From NCBI RefSeq assembly GCF_002753895.1, contig NZ_NJER01000001.1, positions 1,426,910 to 1,490,909 of the forward strand: 64,000 nt of DNA, in the 5' to 3' direction. The translations under genes and the position numbers were made by a program. This document shows positions 32,186 to 41,267 of the stretch, one piece after another (position 1 is the stretch's first letter; every line of letters starts with the position of its first letter). The notes under the pieces were generated by a model. The model worked only from the letters and a program-made list of their open reading frames with translations. It did not search any database and was not told where the DNA came from. The DNA comes from Halobacteriovorax sp. JY17 (GTDB taxonomy: Bacteria > Bdellovibrionota > Bacteriovoracia > Bacteriovoracales > Bacteriovoracaceae).

Positions 32186-33519
32186 TATTCATCTTCCATA
32201 TATTTAGGTCCATGATGTATAACTTTACCAACTAATAATAAAAATAATAATCCTAGAACCATGTAAAGACCTACAAAACCTAAAAGTGTAAAAATTGTAT
32301 TCCCTGCTGACACTGTTGGAGAAACTCCATCTGCAGTTTTAAGAAGCCCGTACACTAAATAGGGTTGGCGTCCAAGTTCAGCTGTATACCACCCCGTGAT
32401 ATTGGCAATGTACGGGAAGGGAAATAAAAGCATTATGACCCAAAGAATTGGTTTAGAGACATATAGAGCTTTCCTCCACATCATTAAGCATGCAAGAGCT
32501 AAAACAGCTATAAAGATCGTCCCAAGCCCCACCATTATATGATAACTATAGTAAAGAGCTGGTATATTCGTCGGAAGATCTTCTTCTTTAAATTCATTCA
32601 TACCTTTGACGGGTATGTCCCACGAAGAATAAGTTAATAAACTTAAGATATTAGGAACAGCGATCTTGTTGTCAATTCGTTTTGTAACCATGTTGGGTTG
32701 ACCAATTAAAATAATTTCCGAGCCAGCTTCTTCAGTCTCAAAAATCCCTTCCATTGCAGCAAAGGTTGCAGGCTGGTATTTAACAACATTTTTAGCGTTC
32801 ATATCACCTGTTGGCATTGCTACAAGAAAGCTTGATATCAATCCAAATATTACACCTGTCTTAAGAAAAAGCTTTCCATCCTCAATATGTCTATTAGTTA
32901 GTAGATAAAATGCACCTATACTTGCGACGACTACTGAGGAGGTCACCATTGAAGCCATTTGGTTATGAAGAAATGCTGGTAATAGCCAAGGATTAGTGAA
33001 TAACTCTGAAAAGTTAGTGAGTACAAATTTTCCATTTTCTAAAATTTCATATCCCACTGGATGCTGCATCCATGCATTTGTTGCAAGTATAAACCAGCCA
33101 CTAAGCCATGAGCCGAGAAAGACGAGAAACCCAACAAGCAAATGCATCCTTTGGCTCATGAGTTTTTCACCAAATATAAACAGAGCTAAGAAAGACGACT
33201 CTAGAAAAAATGAGAACATTCCCTCCATTGCTAAGGTTTGCCCAATTATAGAGCCTGTAAGTTCAGAGAACTTTGCCCAGTTAGTTCCAAACTGAAACTC
33301 CATTGGAATCCCAGTTACAATCCCCATAGTAAAGTTGATAGCAAAAATTTTCATGAAGAATTTAGCTGCGTTATTAAATCTAACGTTTTGAGTCTTTAAG
33401 AATTTCCATTTGAAGTAAACTATTATGAGTGAGAGTCCCATCGTTAGTTGAGGAAAAATGTAGTGAAATGTTATGGTAAAGGCAAACTGAAGCCTATCAT
33501 AAAAAATTATATCTTCCAT
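32185..33519 (-). CDS. cydA: Cytochrome bd ubiquinol oxidase subunit I
   Basis: Catalytic subunit I with the haem sites, 444 residues from ATG 33519. This start puts the haem ligand at His19 (TITFHYIFPQLTMG), as in E. coli, and is preferred over the TTG at 33534. FLHNQMASMV holds the second His, and GWYTAELGRQPYLVYGLLKT is the quinol/haem motif near the C-terminus (GRQPY here in place of GRQPW). The Q-loop is short. No FNR-like site is visible in the 178 bp upstream (33520-33697), which hold no gene. Confidence 0.95.
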   Translation of the reverse strand: MEDIIFYDRLQFAFTITFHYIFPQLTMGLSLIIVYFKWKFLKTQNVRFNNAAKFFMKIFAINFTMGIVTGIPMEFQFGTNWAKFSELTGSIIGQTLAMEGMFSFFLESSFLALFIFGEKLMSQRMHLLVGFLVFLGSWLSGWFILATNAWMQHPVGYEILENGKFVLTNFSELFTNPWLLPAFLHNQMASMVTSSVVVASIGAFYLLTNRHIEDGKLFLKTGVIFGLISSFLVAMPTGDMNAKNVVKYQPATFAAMEGIFETEEAGSEIILIGQPNMVTKRIDNKIAVPNILSLLTYSSWDIPVKGMNEFKEEDLPTNIPALYYSYHIMVGLGTIFIAVLALACLMMWRKALYVSKPILWVIMLLFPFPYIANITGWYTAELGRQPYLVYGLLKTADGVSPTVSAGNTIFTLLGFVGLYMVLGLLFLLLVGKVIHHGPKYMEDE

Positions 33520-33697
33520 ATATCTTCGGTACAATCTAAACTAATACCGTCTCCATTTATTGTTTTTATTTAAAAAATTATACACTCTGAGGTGCGTCAG
33601 GAAAAGTGAGAAACCACTCTTTTTGATGTTTCTTCATCTCCATTTTTCAAGATAGCTATGTCAATTAGGATACACTATTTATTTCAGCCAGTTTCAC

Positions 33698-34108
33698 TCA
33701 AGTGGAAGTCTGAACTAGGAATCGATTTCTTGATAAAATAGAGATTAGAATCCAAAAGATTGACCTCAGTGTCATGGCACCAACCGTTCTTATCTCATAA
33801 CTTTTACCTGAATACACATGAATACCAAAACCAATAAAGACAAGTAGGGTCGTGATGGCTAAAGTTATCGCTAGAGAAAAAGCCCATTTCTTTTTTAGAA
33901 ATATGCCAATTCCGAAAATTACATAGAAAAAACCACCAATAAAGTTAAACCAGAGGACAAATGGAACGAATTTACCAGCAAATTGCTTGCCTGCTTCACC
34001 ACCAAATAGGGCAAAGCCACCAGACTTTATTGTCATAATCCCAAATCCAATCGCAAGCAAGCCTAGAATTCCAATAATCATCTTGTCTTTTTTACTATTG
34101 ATTTTCAT
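33698..34108 (-). CDS. Four-helix membrane protein, end of the efflux operon
   Basis: 136-residue hydrophobic protein with four predicted membrane helices (residues 11-32, 45-70, 77-97, 110-128) and no recognised family. Its ATG overlaps the stop of the RND-TolC gene (ATGA), so it is translated with it. May help pump assembly; nothing in the sequence proves it. Confidence 0.65.
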   Translation of the reverse strand: MKINSKKDKMIIGILGLLAIGFGIMTIKSGGFALFGGEAGKQFAGKFVPFVLWFNFIGGFFYVIFGIGIFLKKKWAFSLAITLAITTLLVFIGFGIHVYSGKSYEIRTVGAMTLRSIFWILISILSRNRFLVQTST

Positions 34109-37100
34109 AGGGTTTCTCCATTTTTATATTTAGTTAAATATATCTCCATTTTTCCAATGGTATTAAAAAGGTTAAGAGATGTTACTTCATTTAAAAACTC
34201 TAACCCAATAATTTGAAGTGAGCTTCGGTCATATGCTTCTTGTAATTTGACATAATCAAGAGTTGTAATTTTACCATTTTTAAATCGTTTTTTTTCAGCT
34301 TTTAAAATTTCTTTCTGCTGAACTATTATTTTCTTTAAATAAGTTATTTGTTCTGTATTTGATTGAACTCTACCCTTAATTTCTCCAAAGCCATTATTCA
34401 AATTTAATTCTACTTGTCTCTCTCTAAATTCAGCTTGTCGTTTCTGGCTCAGGGCCATATTAATATTACTTGAGCTTTTCTTTCCTCCTAAATCAAAGTC
34501 CCAACTTATGCCTGCATATACTTCGTATTTGTCTTGAGAGTTCTCCTCAATGGATTCACTAATCCCACCTCCTCGGCCAAAGCTCTTTAGTGAAACAAAT
34601 AAGTCAACATTTGACTTTGCGGCCTCGTTTTCAATTCTCAGTAAGCTTTCAGAAATTTCTTTCCTTGTTTTTATTTGAGAACTCACCAGACCTTCTTTAA
34701 TTATATTTACAACCTCGTTATCTGAAAGACTCAGTAAAGATTTTGAAATCTTCATTTGCTCTATGGATATTTTTGGGTTGTATCCAATTTCTAAAATAGA
34801 TTTTAGCTTTATGCTCTCAATCTCTATTTTTGAATTAATTTCTGCTAGATTTTTTTGTCGGTTAGTTATTTCAACTTCTGAGGTAAGAAGTTCTGATTTA
34901 CTAATAATGCCTGATTTTCTTTTTACTAAATTATGCTTATGGAGTCCCTTGAATCTATCTAAAGAACTTTGAGCAATTTCTTTTTCTCTAACTAATTTAA
35001 CTAAATTCCAATAAATGACAATGGCATCACGAGCAACCTTATCCTTCTCAGCTTGTGTCCTATATTCAATACCTTTCCTTTGTAGCGATACTGCCTTTTT
35101 CTTAAAGTGGTATTCTCGGCTGCCAAAATTTCTCCACAATGGAATTGCGATTGATGTCTTATAAACACTATCCATGGCATCCAAGGAGAATTGATTGTTA
35201 CTTGGGATCGTTCCCATTTCTTTGTCTTCAAAACCAACACCTAACCCAAATTTAAAACCATAAGAAGTCAGCTTCTCGTAATCTAAAGAAAGCCCATAAC
35301 CCTCTTTCTTTGAATCTAATGTAATTGGAGGATTTGGATAGTTTTCGGATGTATACTTAAATAGCTTTGCTGATAACTTCCCATCAAGCATACCGTCAAC
35401 TCCACTCTCTTGATATTCAGCTTGAACTGCGTTTTCATCTTGTATTTTAAATTCATTCGATTCTTCTAATATTTTTACTATTGAGGAAATATTCAATTTC
35501 TCCTGTGCAATAGCATTTTCAGGTAAAAACCCTCCCACCACTGAAAAAATAAGTAGCATTGCTATATTGTTCATTTTAGCACCTCTATATTTTTTAAACT
35601 TATCCCCTAAGTCATTTCCAATTAAATATAATGTGGGCATAAAAAGTAGAACAACGGTAGTACCAAATAGAAGTCCGTAAAGAATTGCTAAAGACAAAGG
35701 AGACAATAAAGGGTCATACCCACCAATAGCGTAAGCAGTAGGAGCGACGGCCAGCACAGTACTAATTGTTGTCAGTGAAATTGGCCTTAATCTTTCTTTG
35801 GCTCCCTGAATAAGTAGCTCTTTAGAAAAGCCACCATTATCTTTCATAAGCTGATTTATATGATCCACTAGAACGATTGAATCATTTACTACTATTCCAG
35901 CAAGCCCAATGAGTCCAATTCCAGCAAACATTGAAATAGGTAAATTGTGAAGATAAAAAGACAAGAATATTCCCACAACTCCAAAAGGAATTACCGTTAA
36001 TATCAAAAAGGGTTTTGCGTATGAATCAAACATTAAGCTTAAAATAAAATATATCCCAACAATGGCCAAACCTGCTGCTATTATTAGTCCTGAGAAAATC
36101 TTTGCCTCTTCTACAGGTCTTCCACTAATCGTATATTTAATATTTTTTTCTTTAACGAACTTTGACTTAAATACATCAAGCATTTCCACTGCGGTTATCT
36201 CTTTGGTATTAATGTTCCCTGTAACAGAAGTTGAGCGTAGACCATTATAATGCTTAATCTCAGCGTAAGAAGGTCTTTCTTCATAGTCAATCATCGTATC
36301 AAGCTTAATTAGTTGACCACGCTTATTTGCGATAGGAAGCTTGGAAATAAAATCAAAGTCACCTCTCGATTTTTTGTCCAGCCTTAATCTAAAATCATAG
36401 GACTTATTTATAGAGGAGTAATCCGTTACGACCTGTCCATCAAAAGCAATTCTCAAGGTTCTTATAATATCTACAGGCGTTAATCCTGCCTGAGCAACTT
36501 TCTTGTAGTTTAATTTAAGATTAATTTCATCTTTTCCCGGAATGAAATCATCTTTAACATCAGAGATACCTTTGATTTTTTTCAAAAAACTAATAACTTT
36601 ATCAGACGATTCCTTTCTATCTTCGTTTTTATTAGAAGACATAATAATTTCAAAAGGTTCACCTAAAGGTGGCCCGATCCTCATTAGATCAAACTCTAAA
36701 TCATACCCTTTAGATTTAAATGTCTCTGAATGTTTACTATTTATTTCATTTATTAAATCTTGAGCGGTTCTTTCTCTATCGCTATATGGAGTCAGATACA
36801 CTAAGAATGAGACTAAATTTTCCTCAGTTCCAAAATTTGTAAGAGAACTTAAACTATGAGTTCCTATTCGTGTGGTATACCCAACAAGTTCATTCTCTTT
36901 TAAATTTCCAATGCTATTTTCAACATCCTTTATTATTGCTTCTACCTTTTCTGGAGCGTATCCTTTTTCTAAAGTAATTTTTAGAGAAAATCCTTCTGAC
37001 GCTTCTTGAGGAAAGGAGTCTTTCCGAACCTTAGTAGCTCCAATGAATACACTGAACACAAATAATCCAAGAAACCCTAGTATTGCGAGATAGCGAAATT

Positions 37101-38643
37101 TTAGAACTTTGGTAAGTATTTTTTCATAAAGATTTTCCCAAAATATAACAACACTATTCTTTTTATAGCCACCTTTCTTTATTGATCCATGTGCTAAGTG
37201 GGCCGGTAACAGCAAATAGCAATCTATCAATGATACAAATAATGCGATCATTACAACTGTTGGCATTTGCCATATAAATTTTCCGGGCAAACCTCCCAGT
37301 GCCAATAATGGTAAAAATGCTGTAATTGTTGTTAATGAAGCTGCTAGAACAGGCCTCCATAGCCTTCCAACCGAATTGCTTGCTGCTTCCTCTGGACTTT
37401 CACCATTTTCTATATTTACATCAAATCGCTCACTGATAACCATCGCATCATCAACAATCATTCCTAAAACAATGACAAATGCTCCCATTGAAACTGAATT
37501 TAGAGTCAGTCCCATTGGCACAAACAAAATCATGCTTCCAAATACAGTAAACGGAATTCCAAAGGCAGTCCAAAAAGCCGGTTTACCTCCTAAAAAATAA
37601 AATAGTAATATAAGGACGAGTACAAAGCCGATTAGCCCATTATTTTTCAATAAGGTAAATTTGCTTCTAGCATTATCTGAAACATCGTTATTGAGTTTGT
37701 AACTTGTTCCGGTAGGAAGCTCTTCTAGCTTAAGGAGTTCTTTTATTTTGTCCGACACCTTAAGTTGATCAACACCACTGCGAATGGCCACCAAAATGGT
37801 TGCACCACGCATACCATTATTTCTGACTATAAGTTTATCGTCTTTCGGTCGATAAATTATATTCGCGACATCACCAAGATAGACCCCTTGGCCGTCTGGA
37901 GACATCCTAATGACTGTATTTAAAACGTCTTCAGCTTTTTCGTATTTATTGAAAGATACAATCTTCTTTTGAGCGATAAAGGATTCTAACGTCCCCCCAG
38001 TTCCCACCTGATTTCTTGAGTTAATTGCGTAGTAAACTGAATTTAAATCAATATCCCTATCAAAGGCCTTTTTAGCATCCACTTCGATATGGATTTCTTC
38101 GTCAGGTAACCCGACCGTTGTTACACTTGATACGCCAGAAACTTTTCTTAAGTCATCCTCGATTTGAGGTAATTTGTTTTTCAAAAGATCATATGAACCT
38201 GAAAATGCTATTTCCATAATGGGTCTATCTTCGGTCGTTACACTGGTAATAACGGGTTGCCCCTCTATGTCGGAAGGAAAATCATCTATTTTATCAATCT
38301 CAGACTGCACATCTGCTAGTAAATCTTTAAATTGAAAATCATTTAAATCATCATCAGCAAAAATTGTTATTCTCGATACACTTTCAATAGAGCTAGATCG
38401 AAATTCCTTGATATTGCCAATCTCAGCAATTTTGTCTTCGATTTTTCCAGTAACATTTAATTCAACATCTTTTGAAGAAGCTCCCGGATATTTAGTTACA
38501 ATGACAATTTGATTCATCGAAACTCCAGGGAATGCCTCTTTTGGGACTTTGTAAATGAAATATCCACCGAGTATAAAGTTTAAAGCTAAAATAAAATTAA
38601 CAAGTATAGGCCTTCTAATAAAATATAATGTTACGCTTTTCAT
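34105..38643 (-). CDS. RND efflux pump fused in frame to a TolC-like outer-membrane protein
   Basis: A 1512-codon frame in two parts. Residues 1-1023 are a full-length HAE1/AcrB-type transporter: RRPILVNFILAL first helix, periplasmic domains, proton-relay VDDA at 397-400, and the repeated second half ending TTVVLLFMPTLYLIG. Residues 1024-1512 begin MNNIAMLLIFSVVGGF...AIAQ, a signal-peptide-like stretch, then a TolC/outer-membrane-efflux protein of coiled-coil repeats. No stop separates them. An AGAGGT ribosome-binding site precedes the internal ATG, so TolC may also be made alone. No periplasmic adaptor gene is in the operon. Substrate unknown. Confidence 0.88.
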   Translation of the reverse strand: MKSVTLYFIRRPILVNFILALNFILGGYFIYKVPKEAFPGVSMNQIVIVTKYPGASSKDVELNVTGKIEDKIAEIGNIKEFRSSSIESVSRITIFADDDLNDFQFKDLLADVQSEIDKIDDFPSDIEGQPVITSVTTEDRPIMEIAFSGSYDLLKNKLPQIEDDLRKVSGVSSVTTVGLPDEEIHIEVDAKKAFDRDIDLNSVYYAINSRNQVGTGGTLESFIAQKKIVSFNKYEKAEDVLNTVIRMSPDGQGVYLGDVANIIYRPKDDKLIVRNNGMRGATILVAIRSGVDQLKVSDKIKELLKLEELPTGTSYKLNNDVSDNARSKFTLLKNNGLIGFVLVLILLFYFLGGKPAFWTAFGIPFTVFGSMILFVPMGLTLNSVSMGAFVIVLGMIVDDAMVISERFDVNIENGESPEEAASNSVGRLWRPVLAASLTTITAFLPLLALGGLPGKFIWQMPTVVMIALFVSLIDCYLLLPAHLAHGSIKKGGYKKNSVVIFWENLYEKILTKVLKFRYLAILGFLGLFVFSVFIGATKVRKDSFPQEASEGFSLKITLEKGYAPEKVEAIIKDVENSIGNLKENELVGYTTRIGTHSLSSLTNFGTEENLVSFLVYLTPYSDRERTAQDLINEINSKHSETFKSKGYDLEFDLMRIGPPLGEPFEIIMSSNKNEDRKESSDKVISFLKKIKGISDVKDDFIPGKDEINLKLNYKKVAQAGLTPVDIIRTLRIAFDGQVVTDYSSINKSYDFRLRLDKKSRGDFDFISKLPIANKRGQLIKLDTMIDYEERPSYAEIKHYNGLRSTSVTGNINTKEITAVEMLDVFKSKFVKEKNIKYTISGRPVEEAKIFSGLIIAAGLAIVGIYFILSLMFDSYAKPFLILTVIPFGVVGIFLSFYLHNLPISMFAGIGLIGLAGIVVNDSIVLVDHINQLMKDNGGFSKELLIQGAKERLRPISLTTISTVLAVAPTAYAIGGYDPLLSPLSLAILYGLLFGTTVVLLFMPTLYLIGNDLGDKFKKYRGAKMNNIAMLLIFSVVGGFLPENAIAQEKLNISSIVKILEESNEFKIQDENAVQAEYQESGVDGMLDGKLSAKLFKYTSENYPNPPITLDSKKEGYGLSLDYEKLTSYGFKFGLGVGFEDKEMGTIPSNNQFSLDAMDSVYKTSIAIPLWRNFGSREYHFKKKAVSLQRKGIEYRTQAEKDKVARDAIVIYWNLVKLVREKEIAQSSLDRFKGLHKHNLVKRKSGIISKSELLTSEVEITNRQKNLAEINSKIEIESIKLKSILEIGYNPKISIEQMKISKSLLSLSDNEVVNIIKEGLVSSQIKTRKEISESLLRIENEAAKSNVDLFVSLKSFGRGGGISESIEENSQDKYEVYAGISWDFDLGGKKSSSNINMALSQKRQAEFRERQVELNLNNGFGEIKGRVQSNTEQITYLKKIIVQQKEILKAEKKRFKNGKITTLDYVKLQEAYDRSSLQIIGLEFLNEVTSLNLFNTIGKMEIYLTKYKNGETL
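35574..35586 (-). promoter_or_regulatory. Internal ribosome-binding site and start for the TolC-like half
   Basis: On the minus strand AGAGGT (35586-35581) lies six bases from ATG 35574-35572, in frame with and inside the RND coding sequence. The downstream codons encode a signal peptide, so this start would give a normally exported TolC-like protein of 489 residues. Confidence 0.65.
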
Positions 38644-38654
38644 AATATCCTTAT

Positions 38655-39281
38655 TTACTCTCTTCTGAGTCCTTTAATAACTATATCAACTCTCATTTTG
38701 ATTGCTTCATCCGTCATCAGTTTTTTACTGACGGCACTCACGCCTAGATCAAAAACCTTATTTACACCTAAATTCTTGAGTAAGCCTGGTATTAAATTTG
38801 AAAGTCCAATACTACCGGCAATTTGAGTCAGAATAAGAGGTAGGGGAGCTTCTATTAGAATTTTATTTTTCTGACAATCCTTTATAGTTTTTGCGAGTAT
38901 CATAAAATGCTTTCTCATTTTTAATCGAGCAAATTTTCGAACAGCTTCTTCTCCATTTAGAATATCGTTTAAAAGGACAAGGATTAGATGACGATTATCT
39001 CTAGCAAATTTTGCCATTGATAATAATTGGCTTTCAAGGGTTGCGAGATTATCTTCTTTTTCAATTAATTCAAAATCCACAAAAAAATCTTCATATACTT
39101 CACTTAGTATCAACTTAATAAACTTGTCTTTATTACCAAAGTGATAACTAAACATTCCTAAGTTTACTTTTGCTGCTGTTGAGACTTCTCTTATGCTTAA
39201 ATTCGATGCACCTTTCTTTATTAATAACTTTCGTCCCTCAACCAAGAGCTTTTTATCAGTATTTGTTGATTTTCTAGACAT
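38655..39281 (-). CDS. TetR-family repressor of the efflux operon
   Basis: 208-residue regulator. The N-terminal HTH is NLSIREVSTAAKVNLGMFSYHFGNKDKFIKLIL, the TetR pattern; the C-terminal two-thirds is the helical ligand-binding domain. GTG 39293 is in frame, but ATG 39281 overlaps the upstream stop as TAATG and is preferred. It is the second gene of the operon and likely binds the 32-bp palindrome upstream of the first. Ligand unknown. Confidence 0.9.
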   Translation of the reverse strand: MSRKSTNTDKKLLVEGRKLLIKKGASNLSIREVSTAAKVNLGMFSYHFGNKDKFIKLILSEVYEDFFVDFELIEKEDNLATLESQLLSMAKFARDNRHLILVLLNDILNGEEAVRKFARLKMRKHFMILAKTIKDCQKNKILIEAPLPLILTQIAGSIGLSNLIPGLLKNLGVNKVFDLGVSAVSKKLMTDEAIKMRVDIVIKGLRRE

Positions 39282-39730
39282 TAATGCTTCCACTCTTCAT
39301 GTGAGAAAAGTTTTTCATAATCTAGTAAACTTTCATGAATTCTACTTAAGCCAGTCTTATAGTCCCCTTTCTCAAAAGCTGAAGATCCTGTCAAAATTCC
39401 GGCAAGTACAGGGTGAATAGCCTCATCCGCATCAGGCTCTAGTTTACAAGTCTTGAAGATATCACTTATTACCAGAGAAATAGCTTTACCCACCTTTTTA
39501 ACTTCTGTTTTATTATCTTTATTTTTTTTATTCTTTTTAACAAGATTGAGTATTTTTTCCATTCGAATTTTTAAATCTTCAGTTGGTATAAACTTCTTAG
39601 CACCAAGATCTTTTACTTTACCAGAGGATATAGAATGATCATGTTCTTTTGAATCTTTGCTGTGATTGTGCTCATTAGAAAAAGCAGTATTTAATGTAAT
39701 TACTAAAACGATACAGATTAATTTATTCAT
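39281..39730 (-). CDS. Exported His-rich protein, first gene of the efflux operon
   Basis: 149-residue protein with a signal peptide (residues 1-18) followed by NEHNHSKDSKEHDHS, a His/Asp stretch able to bind metal, then a charged helical region (KKNKKNKDNKTEVKKVGKAI) and GSSAFEKGDYKTGLSRIHESLLDYEKLF. The open frame extends to 39814 but ATG 39730, after AGGA, begins the signal peptide. No family recognised. Metal handling would suit a pump that exports metal, but the pump is HAE1-like, so this is uncertain. Confidence 0.7.
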   Translation of the reverse strand: MNKLICIVLVITLNTAFSNEHNHSKDSKEHDHSISSGKVKDLGAKKFIPTEDLKIRMEKILNLVKKNKKNKDNKTEVKKVGKAISLVISDIFKTCKLEPDADEAIHPVLAGILTGSSAFEKGDYKTGLSRIHESLLDYEKLFSHEEWKH

Positions 39731-39762
39731 TTTTATCCTTTTTTGACCTATTTTTTTATGAG

Positions 39763-39808
39763 ACCTATAACTATACGGGTGTATAGTTATAGGTGTAAGT
39801 AATTGCAA
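39763..39808 (-). promoter_or_regulatory. Efflux-operon promoter with 32-bp palindromic operator
   Basis: ACCTATAACTATAC (39763-39776) and GTATAGTTATAGGT (39781-39794) are exact 14-bp inverted repeats around GGGT. On the minus strand TTGCAA (39808-39803) and TATACA (39785-39780), 17 bp apart, form a good promoter whose -10 lies inside the operator, the layout of direct repression. Confidence 0.78.
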
Positions 39809-39919
39809 ATGCAACTAAATAATAATGTAATTACGTGAATATATCGCTTCATTACACCTAGAGTGTTGTTTTTATTGATTACTTTCAAAATAAATAAAAC
39901 TTGTCGGCAGTTAAATCGT

Positions 39920-40085
39920 ATGCAAGAGCTTGAAAATATAAAGAATGAGTTTGGTAAAGATATTTTTGTAAAAAATTTTGAAATACTAAGAGAAGATTCG
40001 AATATAGTCTCGTGTCGCTCCAAACTATTGGCTACATGATCTAGAACAATATATTAAAGAAAGTGTACCAGAAGAAGCGGCTTAG
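39920..40085 (+). pseudogene. Possible frameshifted gene remnant
   Basis: ATG 39920 opens MQELENIKNEFGKDIFVKNFEIL and runs to TGA at 40037; a second frame continues VAPNYWLHDLEQYIKESVPEEAA to TAG 40083. A single frameshift near 40010 would join them. Followed by a short imperfect hairpin (40074-40093). Family not recognised. Apart from this, the 39809-40200 stretch shows only TGCTCA-CGTA-TGAGCA (40173-40188), a small operator-like palindrome. Confidence 0.28.
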
Positions 40086-40200
40086 GCCACTTCTTTATTT
40101 TGTATATTTCCCAGATTCATTTTTATAATTCATAATTAAGTATGCACGGATGCTAATTGATTTTTTTCATATTGCTCACGTATGAGCACTCCTTTGTAAT

Positions 40201-40230
40201 AGCTAGGACATCCCAAAAAATGTCCTAGCT
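40201..40230. other. Perfect 11-bp hairpin after the 118-residue gene
   Basis: AGCTAGGACAT (40201-40211) and ATGTCCTAGCT (40220-40230) flank an eight-base A-rich loop. It lies 12 bases beyond the minus-strand stop at 40243, where a terminator is expected, but no T-run follows on either strand. Confidence 0.5.
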
Positions 40231-40242
40231 TATTGTAAATTG

Positions 40243-40599
40243 TTATTGCAACTTGATCATAGAGTGCTGTCTAAAAAAGTCTGTTAGTTCACCAGTTATC
40301 TTCATTAGCTCCCATTTCTCATCAGATATTTTTATATTTTTGTCTTCCCATAGTTTTCTTATTCTTGGCATTTCATCAACAATTGTGATTTTAGATTGTT
40401 GTAATTCTTTACATAGATCATCATTCATCTTGCTAACCCAAAATTGAACTAAATCATCAGGATAAATTTTACTTCCAAGCTTGGTCTTGTTTAACTTCTT
40501 CAAAAGTTTGTCTGTTAGCTCTTTTGTCTTTCGTTTTATTGGTAATGTTGTTCTGTTGCCAATTGTACTTACTATTTGTGTTTGCTTTTTACCGTTCAT
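40243..40599 (-). CDS. Hypothetical charged protein
   Basis: 118-residue, lysine-rich, helical protein (KKQTQIVSTIGNRTTLPIKRKTKELTDKLLKKLNKTKLG...), no membrane segment or signal peptide and no recognised family. It follows the HTH gene by 18 bp on the same strand near tRNA-Asp, a site where mobile-element cargo is common. Confidence 0.6.
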   Translation of the reverse strand: MNGKKQTQIVSTIGNRTTLPIKRKTKELTDKLLKKLNKTKLGSKIYPDDLVQFWVSKMNDDLCKELQQSKITIVDEMPRIRKLWEDKNIKISDEKWELMKITGELTDFFRQHSMIKLQ

Positions 40600-40617
40600 G
40601 TTAATTTCCTTTTATGG

Positions 40618-40956
40618 TTAAGATGCCATTGATTTTAAAACTTGGTATACAGTCTTGAGCTTTTCGTTATCCATTTTGGATATTAAAAGGTGACACTCAT
40701 CTTTATGGTTTATGGGTATATCTCCGCTTTTTAGTAACTTATTCAAGTCATCAAGGGTGAGATTAAAAATTCGACACATATCCTTTATCCTGTCTGACGG
40801 TATCGGTTGTCTTGATTGCTCGTAGTGGCAAATAAGGGTGTGACTAACTCCTAGAAGCTTCGCTAAGTCCCTTATTCTCATTCCAGCTGAGATGCGCAGA
40901 TGTCTAAAAACTTGTGCTGTTGGAAGCTTCTCGCATTCCTGTAAAGCTAAATTCAC
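40618..40956 (-). CDS. XRE-family helix-turn-helix regulator
   Basis: 112-residue protein. Residues 18-72 form a Cro/CI-type domain: FRHLRISAGMRIRDLAKLLGVSHTLICHYEQSRQPIPSDRIKDMCRIFNL. The C-terminal 40 residues are helical. It resembles regulators carried by integrated elements. About 150 bp upstream are three phased TAGGCAA repeats that could be its targets. The 310 bp from 40957 to 41267 hold those repeats and the tRNA terminator but no gene. Confidence 0.85.
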   Translation of the reverse strand: MNLALQECEKLPTAQVFRHLRISAGMRIRDLAKLLGVSHTLICHYEQSRQPIPSDRIKDMCRIFNLTLDDLNKLLKSGDIPINHKDECHLLISKMDNEKLKTVYQVLKSMAS

Positions 40957-41107
40957 GTTCTTCTCCTTTTGTTAGATTGTGAATCGCTCTTTGATAATTC
41001 TATAACCAACTTAATATCTAGAAGTGATGGAAATTGATTATGAATTCCCATTTTCTATAAGTTGGTTAGGGTAAAAATATGGATGAAAATTGTGACTGAA
41101 TTAGTCG

Positions 41108-41136
41108 TAGGCAAATTGTAGGCAAAATTTAGGCAA
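41108..41136. repeat. Three TAGGCAA direct repeats at 11-bp spacing
   Basis: TAGGCAA occurs at 41108-41114, 41119-41125 and 41130-41136, exactly 11 bp apart, i.e. on one face of the helix. They lie between the HTH gene and tRNA-Asp. Could be protein-binding iterons, recombinase arm sites, or debris of an integrase gene end. Confidence 0.6.
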
Positions 41137-41226
41137 CGATCGTGACTTTTTGTGATCTACTGTGATTTTGTTAAAAACTGAATTATTTAAACTATTGAAA
41201 GGTCTTCCGTGTGATTTTAGGGAATT

Positions 41227-41255
41227 AAAAAAGCCCATCAGAGACGGGCTTTTTT
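41227..41255 (-). terminator. Terminator of tRNA-Asp
   Basis: On the minus strand GCCCGTC pairs with GATGGGC (one G-U), flanked by A and T runs of six. It begins 12 bases beyond the CCA end of the tRNA. The A/T flanks also allow use from the other side. Confidence 0.78.
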
Positions 41256-41267
41256 ATGTACTAAAAA

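Noticed and set aside
35001-35240. 79-codon minus-strand frame inside the TolC-like half
   Set aside because: Out-of-frame shadow of a well-supported coding sequence.
39787-40023. 78-codon minus-strand frame upstream of the efflux operon
   Set aside because: It overlaps the operator and promoter region, has no ribosome-binding site and no recognisable domain.
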